A DNA stretch of 64,000 nucleotides from Arthrobacter nitrophenolicus (GCF_000332815.1 NZ_AOFD01000008.1:41088-105087), one strand, 5' to 3'; counted from the first letter of the stretch, positions 18,206-27,734 are shown. The notes: generated from the sequence alone by a model not told the origin. Program-made: numbers and translations.

Positions 18206-19201
18206 ATGGAACACACGCTTACCCCCACGGTCTCCGTGATCATCTGCGCCTACACAGCTGAGCGTTGGGGCTGGCTGCTGGACGTCATCGAGTCCCTTAG
18301 AACGCAGACCTTAGCCCCCAAGGAAGTCCTGGTGGTCATTGACCACAACGAGGAACTCTACGAGCGGCTGGCCAAAACTCTCGACGATGTCACAGTCGTG
18401 AAGAACACCGGACCACGTGGACTTTCCGGGGCCCGCAACACCGGCGTGGGCCTGGCGGACTCGGACGTCGTTGCCTTTCTAGACGATGATGCCGTGGCGG
18501 CACCGGACTGGCTTGAACGACTGATGGCGCTGTACGACGATCCCGAGGTGCTGGGCGTGGGCGGCCGGGTGGAACCTCTCTGGGAAGTGGGCCGGCCCGG
18601 TTTCTTTGGGGAAGAGCTCGACTGGATTGTCGGGTGCAGCCACCGGGGCCTGCCACGGGTGGCATCCGAGGTTCGAAACGTCATCGGTGCCAACATGTCC
18701 TTCCGGCTTGATGTCATCAGGACGGTGGGCGGCTTCAACCACTCCCTGGGCCGACGCGGCTCCACTCCGTTGGGGTGTGAAGAAACCGAGATCTGTATCC
18801 GGTCGACCATGGGCTCCCCTGGGGGCCGGATCGTCTACGAGCCCGCGGCACTGGTTCGCCACCATGTGCCGGCGAGCCGGGGGACCGTCCGCTACATGCT
18901 TTCCCGGTCCTGGTCAGAGGGGATCTCGAAGGCCCAGGTCAGCCACGTCGTGGGGCACAAGCGGGCTCTTGGCCCGGAACGCAGGTACGTCCGCAGCGTC
19001 CTGCCCCGGGCGTTCTTTTCCGGGATCTATGACTGGGCCCGCGGAGATCGATCCGGACTGGGCCGTGCGGCTGCCTTCGTTGCGGTGGTGGCCTATACCT
19101 CGGCAGGCTACCTCCGCGGACGCCAGCTTGCCCACGTGCCTGGTCGCCCGCTGAACCAGCCGGTCCTGGCCGGAGTGAGTCCATGGCGGGACGTGCAATG
19201 A
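18206..19201 (+). CDS. Family 2 glycosyltransferase
   Basis: The 331-residue GT2 enzyme shows SVIICAYTAERWGWLLDVIESL, GLSGARNTGV, VVAFLDDDAVAAPDWL (DxD), RNVIGANMSFRLDVI and the ED-type acceptor motif GCEETEICIR. It probably adds one sugar to a lipid-linked repeat unit at the cytoplasmic face. ATG 18206 begins one base after the previous stop. The donor and linkage cannot be read from sequence. Confidence 0.88.
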   Translation: MEHTLTPTVSVIICAYTAERWGWLLDVIESLRTQTLAPKEVLVVIDHNEELYERLAKTLDDVTVVKNTGPRGLSGARNTGVGLADSDVVAFLDDDAVAAPDWLERLMALYDDPEVLGVGGRVEPLWEVGRPGFFGEELDWIVGCSHRGLPRVASEVRNVIGANMSFRLDVIRTVGGFNHSLGRRGSTPLGCEETEICIRSTMGSPGGRIVYEPAALVRHHVPASRGTVRYMLSRSWSEGISKAQVSHVVGHKRALGPERRYVRSVLPRAFFSGIYDWARGDRSGLGRAAAFVAVVAYTSAGYLRGRQLAHVPGRPLNQPVLAGVSPWRDVQ

Positions 19202-19285
19202 ACGGCGTCGGCAAGGCCCGGGGGCCGACACCGTCCAGTCCAGCAACTGCATCCGACCGACACACCATCCAGACAGGGGACGAAC

Positions 19286-20377
19286 ATGCGCACTAGACAG
19301 ACCAAAGCACTCAACTTTGACATCCACGGCCGCATCAACATCAGCGTCGATGCCCAGGCACCGGCAGCCCACCAGCTCAAGACCATGTTGGCGTGCTTCG
19401 CCACCGACTCCGAACGGCCAGCCCACATCGTGGTGGATGACCGGCCGGAGCCGATGCCGGATGCGGGCCACCTTGAGCACGAGCTCGCATACACCGAGAA
19501 CGCCGTGCGCTTCAATGCCGACCGGGTCCAGGTGGTCCGGGACGCGGAGCAGTGGCGCATCCACGGTGCAGGCGAACTGCTCACGTCCGTAGTGCCCGTC
19601 CTCGATGCCGCCATGGTGGAGCGCGGAGCCGCGATGATCCATGCGGCAACGATGGCCTTCCGGGGCCACGCGATCGCTCTTCCTGCCGCCGGCGGCACCG
19701 GCAAGACGAGCACCGCCGCGAAGCTGATGCGGCGCGAAGGATGGTCGTTCATGGGCGATGACTGGGCCTTCCTCGCCGAGGACGCCACCCTGCTCGGCTA
19801 CGCGAAGCCGATGTTCATCAAGCCACACCACCGGAATATCTACCCGCACCTGTTTGAAGGTGTCCGGAAACCCCTTGTCCCGTCGTCGCTCTCGCAGAGC
19901 GTCGGCCGCCTCACCACGTTGGTGCACCCCTACGTCATCCGCTATCCGCGCCTCGCGGACTTCTCCCGCAAATGGTCGCCCGAGCACCGGATGGTTGACG
20001 CCGGAGCGGCATTTCCCGGACGGGAAGTGACCACCTCGGCTCCACTCGCGGCTTCCATCTACATCGAGCGGTACGAAGGCAGCCATACACAGATTCTGGA
20101 GAAGAGCACCGACTGGATGGTTGACCGGATGATGGGCAACTTCCACATCGAAATGGCAAGCTTCTCGCAGCGGGTGGTGACCGGCCTGGCCGCCACGTCC
20201 GTCGTTCCCTGGCGCGAGCACTTCGCGGCCAAGGGGCTCGTGCTGAGCAAGGCGCTCGACGGACGTCCCTGCCACCTGCTGCAGGTGCCTGCCGCGTGGT
20301 CGGCCGACCAGGCATCCGATGACATTGTCCGCCATCTTGAGGAGCTGCTGCCGGCGGTCCTCGACGAGCAGGCATAA
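19286..20377 (+). CDS. HPr kinase/phosphorylase-like P-loop protein in a polysaccharide operon
   Basis: The 363-residue protein has a central HprK-like kinase core: IHAATMAFRGHAIALPAAGGTGKTSTA (P-loop AAGGTGKTS at about residue 133) followed by GWSFMGDDWAFLAED, the counterpart of the HprK DD metal site. The N-terminal 110 residues do not resemble the DRTGG domain of true HprK. Actinobacteria lack the HPr-Ser regulation of Firmicutes, so a different substrate is expected, as known for HprK-like serine kinases in lasso-peptide clusters. It lies between GT2 genes; GGGGAC precedes ATG 19286. A calcineurin-like phosphoesterase closes the same operon. Phosphorylation of a glycan, lipid or operon protein is inference. 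Confidence 0.7.
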   Translation: MRTRQTKALNFDIHGRINISVDAQAPAAHQLKTMLACFATDSERPAHIVVDDRPEPMPDAGHLEHELAYTENAVRFNADRVQVVRDAEQWRIHGAGELLTSVVPVLDAAMVERGAAMIHAATMAFRGHAIALPAAGGTGKTSTAAKLMRREGWSFMGDDWAFLAEDATLLGYAKPMFIKPHHRNIYPHLFEGVRKPLVPSSLSQSVGRLTTLVHPYVIRYPRLADFSRKWSPEHRMVDAGAAFPGREVTTSAPLAASIYIERYEGSHTQILEKSTDWMVDRMMGNFHIEMASFSQRVVTGLAATSVVPWREHFAAKGLVLSKALDGRPCHLLQVPAAWSADQASDDIVRHLEELLPAVLDEQA

Positions 20378-20389
20378 GGGGTGGGGGCC

Positions 20390-21202
20390 GTGGGTCACAG
20401 CACTGCCGACGTCACCGCTGTTGTTCCGGCGCGCAACGCAGAACACCTGCTCCCGCGCTGCCTGGAGGCCCTGCGCCAGTCAGGGGTCGCCGAAATCATC
20501 GTGGTGGACGGACTCTCCACCGACCGCACCGTCGAGATCGCCCGGGCGGCAGGAGCCCGGGTGGTGAGCGACGAGGGGCGGGGCCTGCCCTGGGCCCGCA
20601 CGCTTGGTGTCCGGAGCAGCAACACGCCCTGGGTCCTGCTTGTCGACGCCGACGTCGTCTTTGGACCGGAAGGCGTGGCCGACCTGCTCGATGAACTGGT
20701 GGAGGACGGGTACGACGCCCTCCAGGCAGGACTGGAAAGCGTCGCCGGACCAGGCTATTGGGGGCAGGCCCTGGCCCACCACCACCGCACCGGCCGCAGC
20801 CGCAACTGGTTCGGCCTCGTGGCGACGATCGTCGACCGGGAATTGATGATGGGCGTGGGCTTCGACGACTCGTTCAAGTCCGGCGAGGACATCGAACTGC
20901 GCTGGCGGATGCGGCAGTCGGGACTGCGGACGGGTGTGTCACGCAAAGTCTTCGTTGAGCACCGCTTTGCCGCCGACGACTTTGACTTCGCGCTGGACCA
21001 GTTCCTCATGGACGGAACGGGGCTGGGAAAGATGATCCGCAAGCATGGCTGGCGCGGGGCAAGGCTGGCCCTGCTGCCCGCCGCCGCCGCGGTCCGCGGC
21101 AGCGCCCTGAGCCTCGCCTCCGGCCAGCCCCGGTGGCTGCGGTACTACGCCGCCTTCTGCTGGTACAACTACGCGGGATTGGTAAAGGGTTTCGCATCGT
21201 GA
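20390..21202 (+). CDS. Family 2 glycosyltransferase
   Basis: The 270-residue GT2 enzyme has VTAVVPARNAEHLLPRCLEAL, EIIVVDGLSTDRT, GLPWARTLGV, WVLLVDADVVFGPEGV (DxD) and a basic/hydrophobic C-terminus that may contact the membrane. GTG 20390 is preferred because AAGGGGTGGG lies at proper spacing; GTG 20381 is an in-frame alternative. The stop overlaps the next start by four bases (GTGA), coupling it to the flippase. Confidence 0.85.
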   Translation: MGHSTADVTAVVPARNAEHLLPRCLEALRQSGVAEIIVVDGLSTDRTVEIARAAGARVVSDEGRGLPWARTLGVRSSNTPWVLLVDADVVFGPEGVADLLDELVEDGYDALQAGLESVAGPGYWGQALAHHHRTGRSRNWFGLVATIVDRELMMGVGFDDSFKSGEDIELRWRMRQSGLRTGVSRKVFVEHRFAADDFDFALDQFLMDGTGLGKMIRKHGWRGARLALLPAAAAVRGSALSLASGQPRWLRYYAAFCWYNYAGLVKGFAS

Positions 21203-22485
21203 GGGGCGAGCGGGGGGCTGCTACAACGGACATCTCGACCGTGGTCCGGCACTCCGCGCTGCGCAGCTCGCTCGGCCTTATCCTGGCCAAGGGCGCCCAG
21301 ACCGGCTCGGGTTTCGCGTTCTGGATCGTGGCCGCACACGCGGCAGCAGCGCGTGATGTCGGGCTCACCACGGCAGCAGTGTCGGCGGTGCTGATCTGCG
21401 CCCAGTTGGCGATACTGGGCGCCGGTTCGGCCGTGATCGTCTCTGTGGGCCGGGGGGAGCCGCCGGCCCGGGTACTGGACGCGGCGTTCGGCATCGTGGC
21501 GCTGGCCAGTACGGTGCTGGCCCTCGGCTACCTCGTGCTGGAGTTGACTGTCGCACCGGAAACGGCCTCGGTATCTGCTCTCTTCTGGCTGATGTTCCTC
21601 CTGGCCGCCATCACGGGGACGATGGGCACGGTCATGGACCAGGCCCTCGTGGCATTGGGTCGGGGTGCCAGCGCAACGTTGCGGTACACCGTGGGCGGGG
21701 TGGTTTCGCTCGCGGCCATAGCCGTGGTGGCCTGGCAGGCGCATCCCGCTCCGGTGGACCTGCTGATGGCCTGCTGGACCCTCGGGACCGCCGTGACAGC
21801 TGTCATTGGTGCGGTGCAGCTGAGAAGGCTTATCGGCTACCGGCCCCGGCCGACACTGCGTCCGGCACACGGCCGTTCGGTGCTGATGCTGGGTATTCCG
21901 AACCAGCTCCTGACCCTGAGCGAGCGCGCGCCCGGACTGCTGCTGCCGCTCCTGCTCGCCCATATGGTGGCACCGGAGGCCGCCGCTTACTGGTATCCCG
22001 CATGGATGATGGCGTGGGCCGCCTACACCGCTCCGATGCTGATGGGCATCGTCCAGTTTTCGGAGGGCGTGCGGGAACCTGACCGCCTGGTGGCGACCAC
22101 CTGGGCCACTCTGCGGTGGTCGCTCGCCGTGGGCGGACTGGCCGCCGTCGTCCTTGTCCTCTTCGCACGCCCGCTGCTCCACCTGCTGGGGGAGCAATAC
22201 GCGGACGCATCAGCCGACGCCCTCCGGCTCTTGGCGGCCGGCGTGGTCGCGTATGCAGTGCTGCAGGCCTACAACGCTGTCTGCCGGGCACGTGGCCGGT
22301 ACATGGAGGGAATAGCGGTGGGGGTGACGCTGGCTGTCGCGCTCTGCACCGCCGCGCTCTGGGCCGCTGAAAAAGGCTCGACCGCCATGGCCCTCGCCTG
22401 GCTCGTGGTACTGACCGTTGGGGCCGCAGCCGTGGGCCTTCGGCTCCTCGCGATCCTGCGGGGCGTGACGAGAGAGGTGCGATGA
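21199..22485 (+). CDS. Polysaccharide flippase-like membrane protein (Wzx/MATE-type)
   Basis: The 428-residue protein has about 12 to 14 hydrophobic segments arranged as in the polysaccharide transporter branch of the MVF/MATE superfamily, starting with RSSLGLILAKGAQTGSGFAFWIV. It would flip lipid-linked repeat units across the membrane. GTG 21199 overlaps the preceding stop and the 3' end overlaps the next ATG (ATGA), so the whole block is translationally coupled. Assignment rests on topology and context; no short diagnostic motif exists. Confidence 0.75.
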   Translation: MRGERGAATTDISTVVRHSALRSSLGLILAKGAQTGSGFAFWIVAAHAAAARDVGLTTAAVSAVLICAQLAILGAGSAVIVSVGRGEPPARVLDAAFGIVALASTVLALGYLVLELTVAPETASVSALFWLMFLLAAITGTMGTVMDQALVALGRGASATLRYTVGGVVSLAAIAVVAWQAHPAPVDLLMACWTLGTAVTAVIGAVQLRRLIGYRPRPTLRPAHGRSVLMLGIPNQLLTLSERAPGLLLPLLLAHMVAPEAAAYWYPAWMMAWAAYTAPMLMGIVQFSEGVREPDRLVATTWATLRWSLAVGGLAAVVLVLFARPLLHLLGEQYADASADALRLLAAGVVAYAVLQAYNAVCRARGRYMEGIAVGVTLAVALCTAALWAAEKGSTAMALAWLVVLTVGAAAVGLRLLAILRGVTREVR

Positions 22486-24261
22486 TCAGCACGCTCGAGC
22501 TGCCCGAAGAGACCAAGCAACGCTGGAAGCCGCGAGACATCTGGTGCGCACTGGCAGGCCTCGTGTCGCTGGCCCTCGCCGTGGGGGCCGCCTCAGCGGT
22601 GACCTTGCCCGTCACCAGCGACTTGGGGGCTCGTGGCGATGCTGCCCTGGCCGTTCTGGGTGGGTGTCGTGCTGCTGAACGTTGCCTTCGCCGCGGCGCT
22701 TCGGGGGGACGCCGTGGGTCCGGCGCACCGCGTGGTCATGCTCTGGCTGGTGGTGGTGCTCGTCCTCGTCCTCTTCGGGACGGCCCTGTTCGTGACCGAC
22801 GTACCGCGGGGAGAGGTGGCATTCCGCCACCTTGGCATCGCCGACGCGCTGTCCGATATGCAGCGGGTTGATCCGGGCATCGACGCGTACTTCAACTGGC
22901 CGGGCTTCTTCGCGCTTCTGGCCACACTGCTGGCGGCGACCGGCCTTGATCCGGTAAGCGTTGCCCTGTGGGCGCCGGTGCTCAACGTCTTTCTGTGGCT
23001 TGCCGCCGTCGGCGTAGTCATGCGCTACCTCACGAATGACCCGAGGCGTCGCTGGCTGGTGCTCTGGATCTTTTGCCTCGGCAACTGGCAGGACCAGGAC
23101 TACCTGTCTCCGCAGGCCTTCGGTGTTTTCCTGTACCTTGTGATCGTCGCGCTGCTCGTCGGCCCGTTGGCCGCGCTGCCGCCCAGGTTCCGCGGTTTCA
23201 GGCGCGCCGACCTGGCGGCCTGGTGGCAGGAGCGGCGGCCCGCTGATTCCCGGCCGGGACACCGGGTGGCTGCCCTCGCGATGGTCCTCTTGCTCGTTGT
23301 CGTGATCTTCGCGAGCCACCAGTTGACTCCGTTCATGGTGCTGTTCGCCATCACCACCCTCACCCTGAGCGGCCGTGTCTGGCCCAGCCAGTTGCCCCTG
23401 ATCACCGCGGTGGTGCTGGTGCTGTGGTTCGTCTATCCCGCGAGTGCCTACCTCGCTGGCCACCCTCCGATAGAGGACGCAGGCTTCCAGGGCGCGGTGG
23501 CGACGAACGTCGTCGAACGTGTGGGCGGTACCCCCGGACACCTGCTGGTGGTGCAGCTCCGGGTGGGTCTCACGGTCGTGTTGTGGCTGCTTGCTGCGGC
23601 CGGGGCGGTGCGCGAATGGCGCAGAAGGCGGCTGGACATCCGGGTGGCCATCCTCGCGGCTGCGCCGTTGATGCTCTTTCCCGTGCAGTCCTATGGCGGG
23701 GAAATGCTGATCCGCGTCTCGTTGTTCGCCTTGCCCTTCATTGCCCTGCTGGCCTGCTCAGCCCTGCTGCCGCCCGACGGCAGCCTTCGCCTCTCCATCC
23801 GCAGGGCGGCGGCCTTGGTGCTCACCTTCGTGGTCCTGGCCGTGCTCAATGTGACGGGCCGGTTCGGCAATGCAGAGTATGACCTCTTCAGTGACAGTGA
23901 AATGGCGGCCGTCACCGCCGTGCAGAGCCTGGCCCCGCCAGGCTCGGTGATCATTTCGGCTGCGCACCCAACACCTTGGCGGGACCAGACATATCTGGAG
24001 CACCAGTACCGGACCATCGACGACCTGTGCTCTCCCGACTTGTCGGCGGCGACGTGCGGGCCGATCGTCTACAACTTTGTGCGGCATAATGCCCAAGGCG
24101 GCTTCCTGATGTTCCTGCGCTCGTCGGAGGCCAGTATCGTGCTCCAGGGCGAGAGCACCACGGAGGGCTTCGCCGAGCTGGAGGAGTGGCTGGATGCCCA
24201 GAACGGCGTGAGGCTCGCATTCAGCAATGCGGAGGCACGCGTCTACCGGATGACACCATGA
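22482..24261 (+). pseudogene. Polymerase/GT-C-like polytopic membrane protein, apparent frameshift near 22629
   Basis: ATG 22482 overlaps the flippase stop. The frame breaks in a run of five G; removing one G joins ALPVTSDLG-type sequence to LVAMLPWPFWVGVVLL and gives one 592-residue protein. It has roughly 10-12 helices and a soluble C-terminal portion of about 110 residues (SVIISAAHPTPWRDQTYLEH ... FAELEEWLDAQNGV). The layout suits a Wzy-like polymerase or a GT-C glycosyltransferase using polyprenyl-linked donors. This is the only likely insertion among the window's frameshifts; the others are deletions. Confidence 0.65.
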
Positions 24262-24596
24262 ACGGCGGAATCAGCCGGCCCACCCTGGCGCTTGGCCTCG
24301 CTGCCGTCGCACTGTCAGTGGTGACCCTCGTGGGGCTGCCCGGACCGCTCCAGGCGCTGGTGGCTCTTACCGTCCTCGTCCTGCTCCCGGGGCAGGCACT
24401 GGTTCGGCTTACGCCGGTGACCGACGCCGCGCTTGCAGCGCTGCTGGTCGTGGCGCTTGGCATCGCCACGCTCACAGCCGTCTCCACGGCGATGTTCTAC
24501 CTCACCGTGTGGTCGTGGCAGGGGTGCGTGGTCGCGATGGGCGCCATCACTGTCCTCGCCTGCTTGGCCCGGGAACGCAAGGAGGCCCCAGCATGA
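24258..24596 (+). CDS. Small four-helix membrane protein of the polysaccharide operon
   Basis: The 112-residue protein starts at ATG 24258, overlapping the upstream stop, and ends overlapping the next ATG. It consists of four hydrophobic segments, with VLVLLPGQALVRLTPVTDAALAALLVVALG recalling the N-terminal part of DUF1616 membrane proteins. Role unknown. Its conserved placement between polymerase-like and phosphoesterase genes suggests an accessory subunit. Confidence 0.65.
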   Translation: MNGGISRPTLALGLAAVALSVVTLVGLPGPLQALVALTVLVLLPGQALVRLTPVTDAALAALLVVALGIATLTAVSTAMFYLTVWSWQGCVVAMGAITVLACLARERKEAPA

Positions 24597-24796
24597 TCGA
24601 TTTCCCCGGAGTGCTTGCTGCGGCCGCCCTGCTCACCACCCTGATAACGCTCGAGGTGCGCCATACCGGACAGGACCCGGGGCAATCCGCAGGCCCGCGG
24701 CACGCGAACCGGACCGTCAGCCGCACCGTGATCGCCGCCGTCTGGACGGTCTTCCTGCTCCTTTTCGTTCCACGCGTATGGGAGCTGATCACGTGA
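24593..24796 (+). CDS. Small two-helix membrane protein of the polysaccharide operon
   Basis: The 67-residue protein starts at ATG 24593 and has hydrophobic segments at about 7-20 and 46-63 joined by a polar loop rich in Arg, Gly and Pro. Both ends overlap neighbours by four bases, which supports a real coupled gene. No family recognised. Confidence 0.6.
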   Translation: MIDFPGVLAAAALLTTLITLEVRHTGQDPGQSAGPRHANRTVSRTVIAAVWTVFLLLFVPRVWELIT

Positions 24797-25848
24797 GCCG
24801 CGCGGCGCGGTGGTGGCTCCTCAGCGACCTTCACCTGGATGCCTCCGACGACGATCCCCGCCGTCCTGGCAGGGAGCTGCCCGGTTTCCTCCGGCGTGAG
24901 GTGCTGGCGGCCCGGGGGCCGGAGCGGCACGTGGTCTTCGTCGGTGACACGTTCGAACTGACCGGGTTCAGCGAGGACGAGAGCCTGGCCCGGCTCAAGT
25001 CCATCCTGGACCAGCACGTGGACACGTTCCGGACGCTGCAGGAGTGCGCGGCCCTCGGCGTGCAGCTGCATTTCGTCTGCGGCAACCATGACGTGGAGCT
25101 GGCCCGGCCCTCCGTGTCGGCCAGCCTGGCGGAACTGCTGTCACCCGTGGAGCCCGGGCGGGTCCGTGTCCACCCGTGGTTCCTGCATGTTCCTGGCGTG
25201 CTCGTCGCCGAGCACGGACACCAGCACCACGCCCTGCACCGCATCCCGGAATTGCTCCGCACGGCGGTCAACGGCACCGACGGGCTGGATTTGCCTCCGC
25301 TTGCGGCCTGGCACGCCCAACCATCGGGGTCACGCCTGAGCCGTGCCGGCGCCGTTGCCCGTGCCTGCCTGGCGTCCGAGCGGGCAGAACGGCGCGTCCG
25401 GTCGGACGCCTACGACGTACTGCTGCAGTCTGAGTCCCGGCGCCTTGCCCTCGACGAGGACGTCGTTCGGGAACTGGCGCGCCTGTCCAGGTTCCGGACG
25501 GTGTCGGCTGTCCCGCACACCGCCACCCGCATCGTCCTTGCGGCCGCCGGACGCAGCATCGCCAGCGAGCAAGCCCCTGCCGCTGCCGGCCGGTTCGCCC
25601 GTACCCTCGAGGCTTCGCGCTCCGGGGTCGCCTGGTACATTTCAGCCCACACCCACAGGGCGCTGGAATCCCCGCTGGAGGACTGCTCCACCCGGTACAT
25701 CAACACCGGTACGTGGTGTTCTGACGTCCGCGGCCGCGGCCCTGACCAGTCGGACCGCCAAGCGTTCCCGTATGCCATGGTTGACGTCACGCCTGCCGGA
25801 GAAACCAGCGGCGGCCTGCGGTACTGGCACCCGACCGCGGGATCCTAG
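24793..25848 (+). CDS. Calcineurin-like metallophosphoesterase closing the polysaccharide operon
   Basis: The 351-residue protein shows the full five-motif metallophosphoesterase signature: WLLSDLHLDAS (DxH), VVFVGDTFEL (GDxxE/L), FVCGNHDVE (GNHD), LVAEHGHQHH and YISAHTHRALE. It should hydrolyse a phosphomonoester or diester with two metal ions in the cytoplasm. GTG 24793 overlaps the previous stop. Its place in an operon with an HprK-like kinase and lipid-linked glycan genes suggests it removes a phosphate from the same pathway, for example a phospho-sugar, a prenyl phosphate or a phosphorylated protein. The substrate is inference. Confidence 0.85.
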   Translation: MSRAARWWLLSDLHLDASDDDPRRPGRELPGFLRREVLAARGPERHVVFVGDTFELTGFSEDESLARLKSILDQHVDTFRTLQECAALGVQLHFVCGNHDVELARPSVSASLAELLSPVEPGRVRVHPWFLHVPGVLVAEHGHQHHALHRIPELLRTAVNGTDGLDLPPLAAWHAQPSGSRLSRAGAVARACLASERAERRVRSDAYDVLLQSESRRLALDEDVVRELARLSRFRTVSAVPHTATRIVLAAAGRSIASEQAPAAAGRFARTLEASRSGVAWYISAHTHRALESPLEDCSTRYINTGTWCSDVRGRGPDQSDRQAFPYAMVDVTPAGETSGGLRYWHPTAGS

Positions 25849-25890
25849 CGCGGCAGCCGGCTAACCCCGGGGCGGGGGAGCCGCCGTCAC

Positions 25891-26751
25891 TTACGGATGA
25901 CGGACCCCGTTGCCGGCCAGGATGTCCCGGTAGCCCTCGCGGAAGGACGGGAACGCGTACGTGAAGCCGGTGCCCCGCAGCAGGCCGTTGCTGCAGCGCT
26001 TGTTGCCGCCACGCGCCGGTCCGGCATCACCCACGGGCGGCTGCGGCAGGTCCATGGCGGCAGCCAGGAACCGCAGCACACTGCCCAGGTCGGCGGGATC
26101 GTCGTCCACGCCGATGTAGACCGGCGCAGGGTCGGCCGGCATGGACACCAGGTGGACAATGGCTGCGGCAGCGTCGTCGCGGTGGATCCGGTTGGTGTAG
26201 CGGACATCTTCCGGGACTACGGCTGAACCGCTGCGCACCTGGTCGATCAGCCGCGTCCTGCCCGGGCCGTAGATGCCGCCGAGCCGAAGGGACACAGCCG
26301 CAGTTCCGGTTCCCGCCAGCCGCGCCCGCAGCGCATCTTCGGCTTCAACCAGCACACGCCCGGAGAACCCACCGGGGGCCGGGACCGTGTCCTCATCCAC
26401 CCAGCCCCCGCCGGCATCGCCGTAGACCGCCGTGGACGAGACAAAAAGCACCCGCGCCGGCCGCACGCCGTCGCGCTCCAGGGCGTCCAGCACGTGCGTG
26501 ACGCCACCCAGGTAGGCTGCGCGGTAGGCGTCCTCCGTGGGAGCATCGGCGGCAACGGCAATCACGACGGCGGTGGTGTCCTTGGGGACGGCGGGAAGGT
26601 CCGGAGCGCCCAGGTCAGCCGCAACGCCTTCGATGGCGGCAGGCAGTTTCCCGGGGGAGCGGCGCCAGCCCACCACCCGGTGCCCCAGCGCTGCGAACCG
26701 AAGGCCCGCTTCCGTACCAAGGTCGCCGCAGCCGGCCAGCAGGATGGTCAT
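25891..26751 (-). CDS. NAD(P)-dependent epimerase/dehydratase, YeeZ-like atypical SDR
   Basis: The 286-residue Rossmann protein begins MTILLAGCGDLGTEAGLRFA, the GxxGxLG-type nucleotide motif near the N-terminus, and has VLFVSSTAVYGDAGGGWVDE followed by LRLGGIYGPGRTRL, typical of atypical SDRs such as YeeZ. The active-site pattern is shortened compared with true sugar epimerases, so the reaction is uncertain. It starts two bases downstream of the MSMEG_6728-type gene and is probably co-transcribed with it. Confidence 0.82.
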   Translation of the reverse strand: MTILLAGCGDLGTEAGLRFAALGHRVVGWRRSPGKLPAAIEGVAADLGAPDLPAVPKDTTAVVIAVAADAPTEDAYRAAYLGGVTHVLDALERDGVRPARVLFVSSTAVYGDAGGGWVDEDTVPAPGGFSGRVLVEAEDALRARLAGTGTAAVSLRLGGIYGPGRTRLIDQVRSGSAVVPEDVRYTNRIHRDDAAAAIVHLVSMPADPAPVYIGVDDDPADLGSVLRFLAAAMDLPQPPVGDAGPARGGNKRCSNGLLRGTGFTYAFPSFREGYRDILAGNGVRHP

Positions 26752-26753
26752 GG

Positions 26754-27662
26754 CTAGGGAGCCTCCACGGCGAAGAAAACACGCGGATCCTGGAGGAGGG
26801 CCGGGTACGCGAACGCGGAGCGGTCAATAATCTCCGTGACCTCGAAGTGCCGGCCGAACCGGCCGTCCTCGAGCGTGATGGGCCGCCCCACCACCTGGCC
26901 CACCGCAAACTTCTGTCCGTGTTCGAACGGGACGGCCACCGGCGTCTTGCCCGGAAGGGTGGAGAAAGCCTCCTCCTGCGCCAGCCGTTTGCGGGTGGGC
27001 TTCTTCGCCTGCGGCTTGGCCGGGGCCTTCCGCGGCTGCCTGGACGGGCGGCGCGAAGACTCCTCAAGGTAGACGGGGGAGTAGTCGTCCGCGCCGGCTG
27101 CCGCGGCGATGCTGCCGCTCACGGGCGGAAGCGCCACCGTGTCCAGCGACTGGGGATCGACGTCGTCGTGGGGATCGCGGAGGATCCACAGAATCTCGCC
27201 CTCGGGTTCCCTGGGCAGGAACTCATGCCGGGGTTCCGGCCACACGTAATCCATGTCCGGCACCGCGTCGGCGAAGACCGGGCCGTAGAACTTGGGTTCC
27301 TTGTGGACCAGCTTGGAGCGGTGGCTGAGGTGGACGTCAGGATCGCCCAGCCACGGGGGCATCGGAATCTTGCCGGCGTAGTCCGGATGTGCAGCCTGCG
27401 GTGCGAACTCGGTGATGTTCGCGCGGGTGTTGTCCGGGTGCCCGCGCCGGGTCCATTCATCCACCATTGCCAGCCCGTACATGGTCAGCGCCGGCACGTA
27501 GCCCATCCACATGCGGATGGCAGGGTGGGTCTGCCAGCCGTATCCGGGAATGACCAGGGCGCGGAGCGTCTGGAGCGCCTCAACCCGTTGTTTGCCCAGC
27601 CGGGCGGTGTCCAGTGCTGCGGCGCTCTGCCGGAAGTCAGGGTACGGGAGGAAGGTTTGCAT
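26754..27662 (-). CDS. MSMEG_6728-family protein
   Basis: The 302-residue protein begins MQTFLPYPDFRQSAAALDTARLGKQRVEALQTLRAL...GYGWQTHPAIRMW, the conserved region of MSMEG_6728-type proteins, which resemble the pyrimidine-dimer glycosylase-like DUF family. The central part (about 205-235) is Lys/Pro/Arg/Ala-rich and looks like a nucleic-acid-binding linker. The last 65 residues form a separate beta-rich module (FEHGQKFAVGQVVGRPITLEDGRFG). A DNA-related role is plausible but unproven. Confidence 0.75.
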   Translation of the reverse strand: MQTFLPYPDFRQSAAALDTARLGKQRVEALQTLRALVIPGYGWQTHPAIRMWMGYVPALTMYGLAMVDEWTRRGHPDNTRANITEFAPQAAHPDYAGKIPMPPWLGDPDVHLSHRSKLVHKEPKFYGPVFADAVPDMDYVWPEPRHEFLPREPEGEILWILRDPHDDVDPQSLDTVALPPVSGSIAAAAGADDYSPVYLEESSRRPSRQPRKAPAKPQAKKPTRKRLAQEEAFSTLPGKTPVAVPFEHGQKFAVGQVVGRPITLEDGRFGRHFEVTEIIDRSAFAYPALLQDPRVFFAVEAP

Positions 27663-27734
27663 TCATTCAGTCTGACGGCACCCGGCAGATGTTCCAATTG
27701 CAGTGCCGCCGGCCACAGGGGAAGCCTTCCGGGT

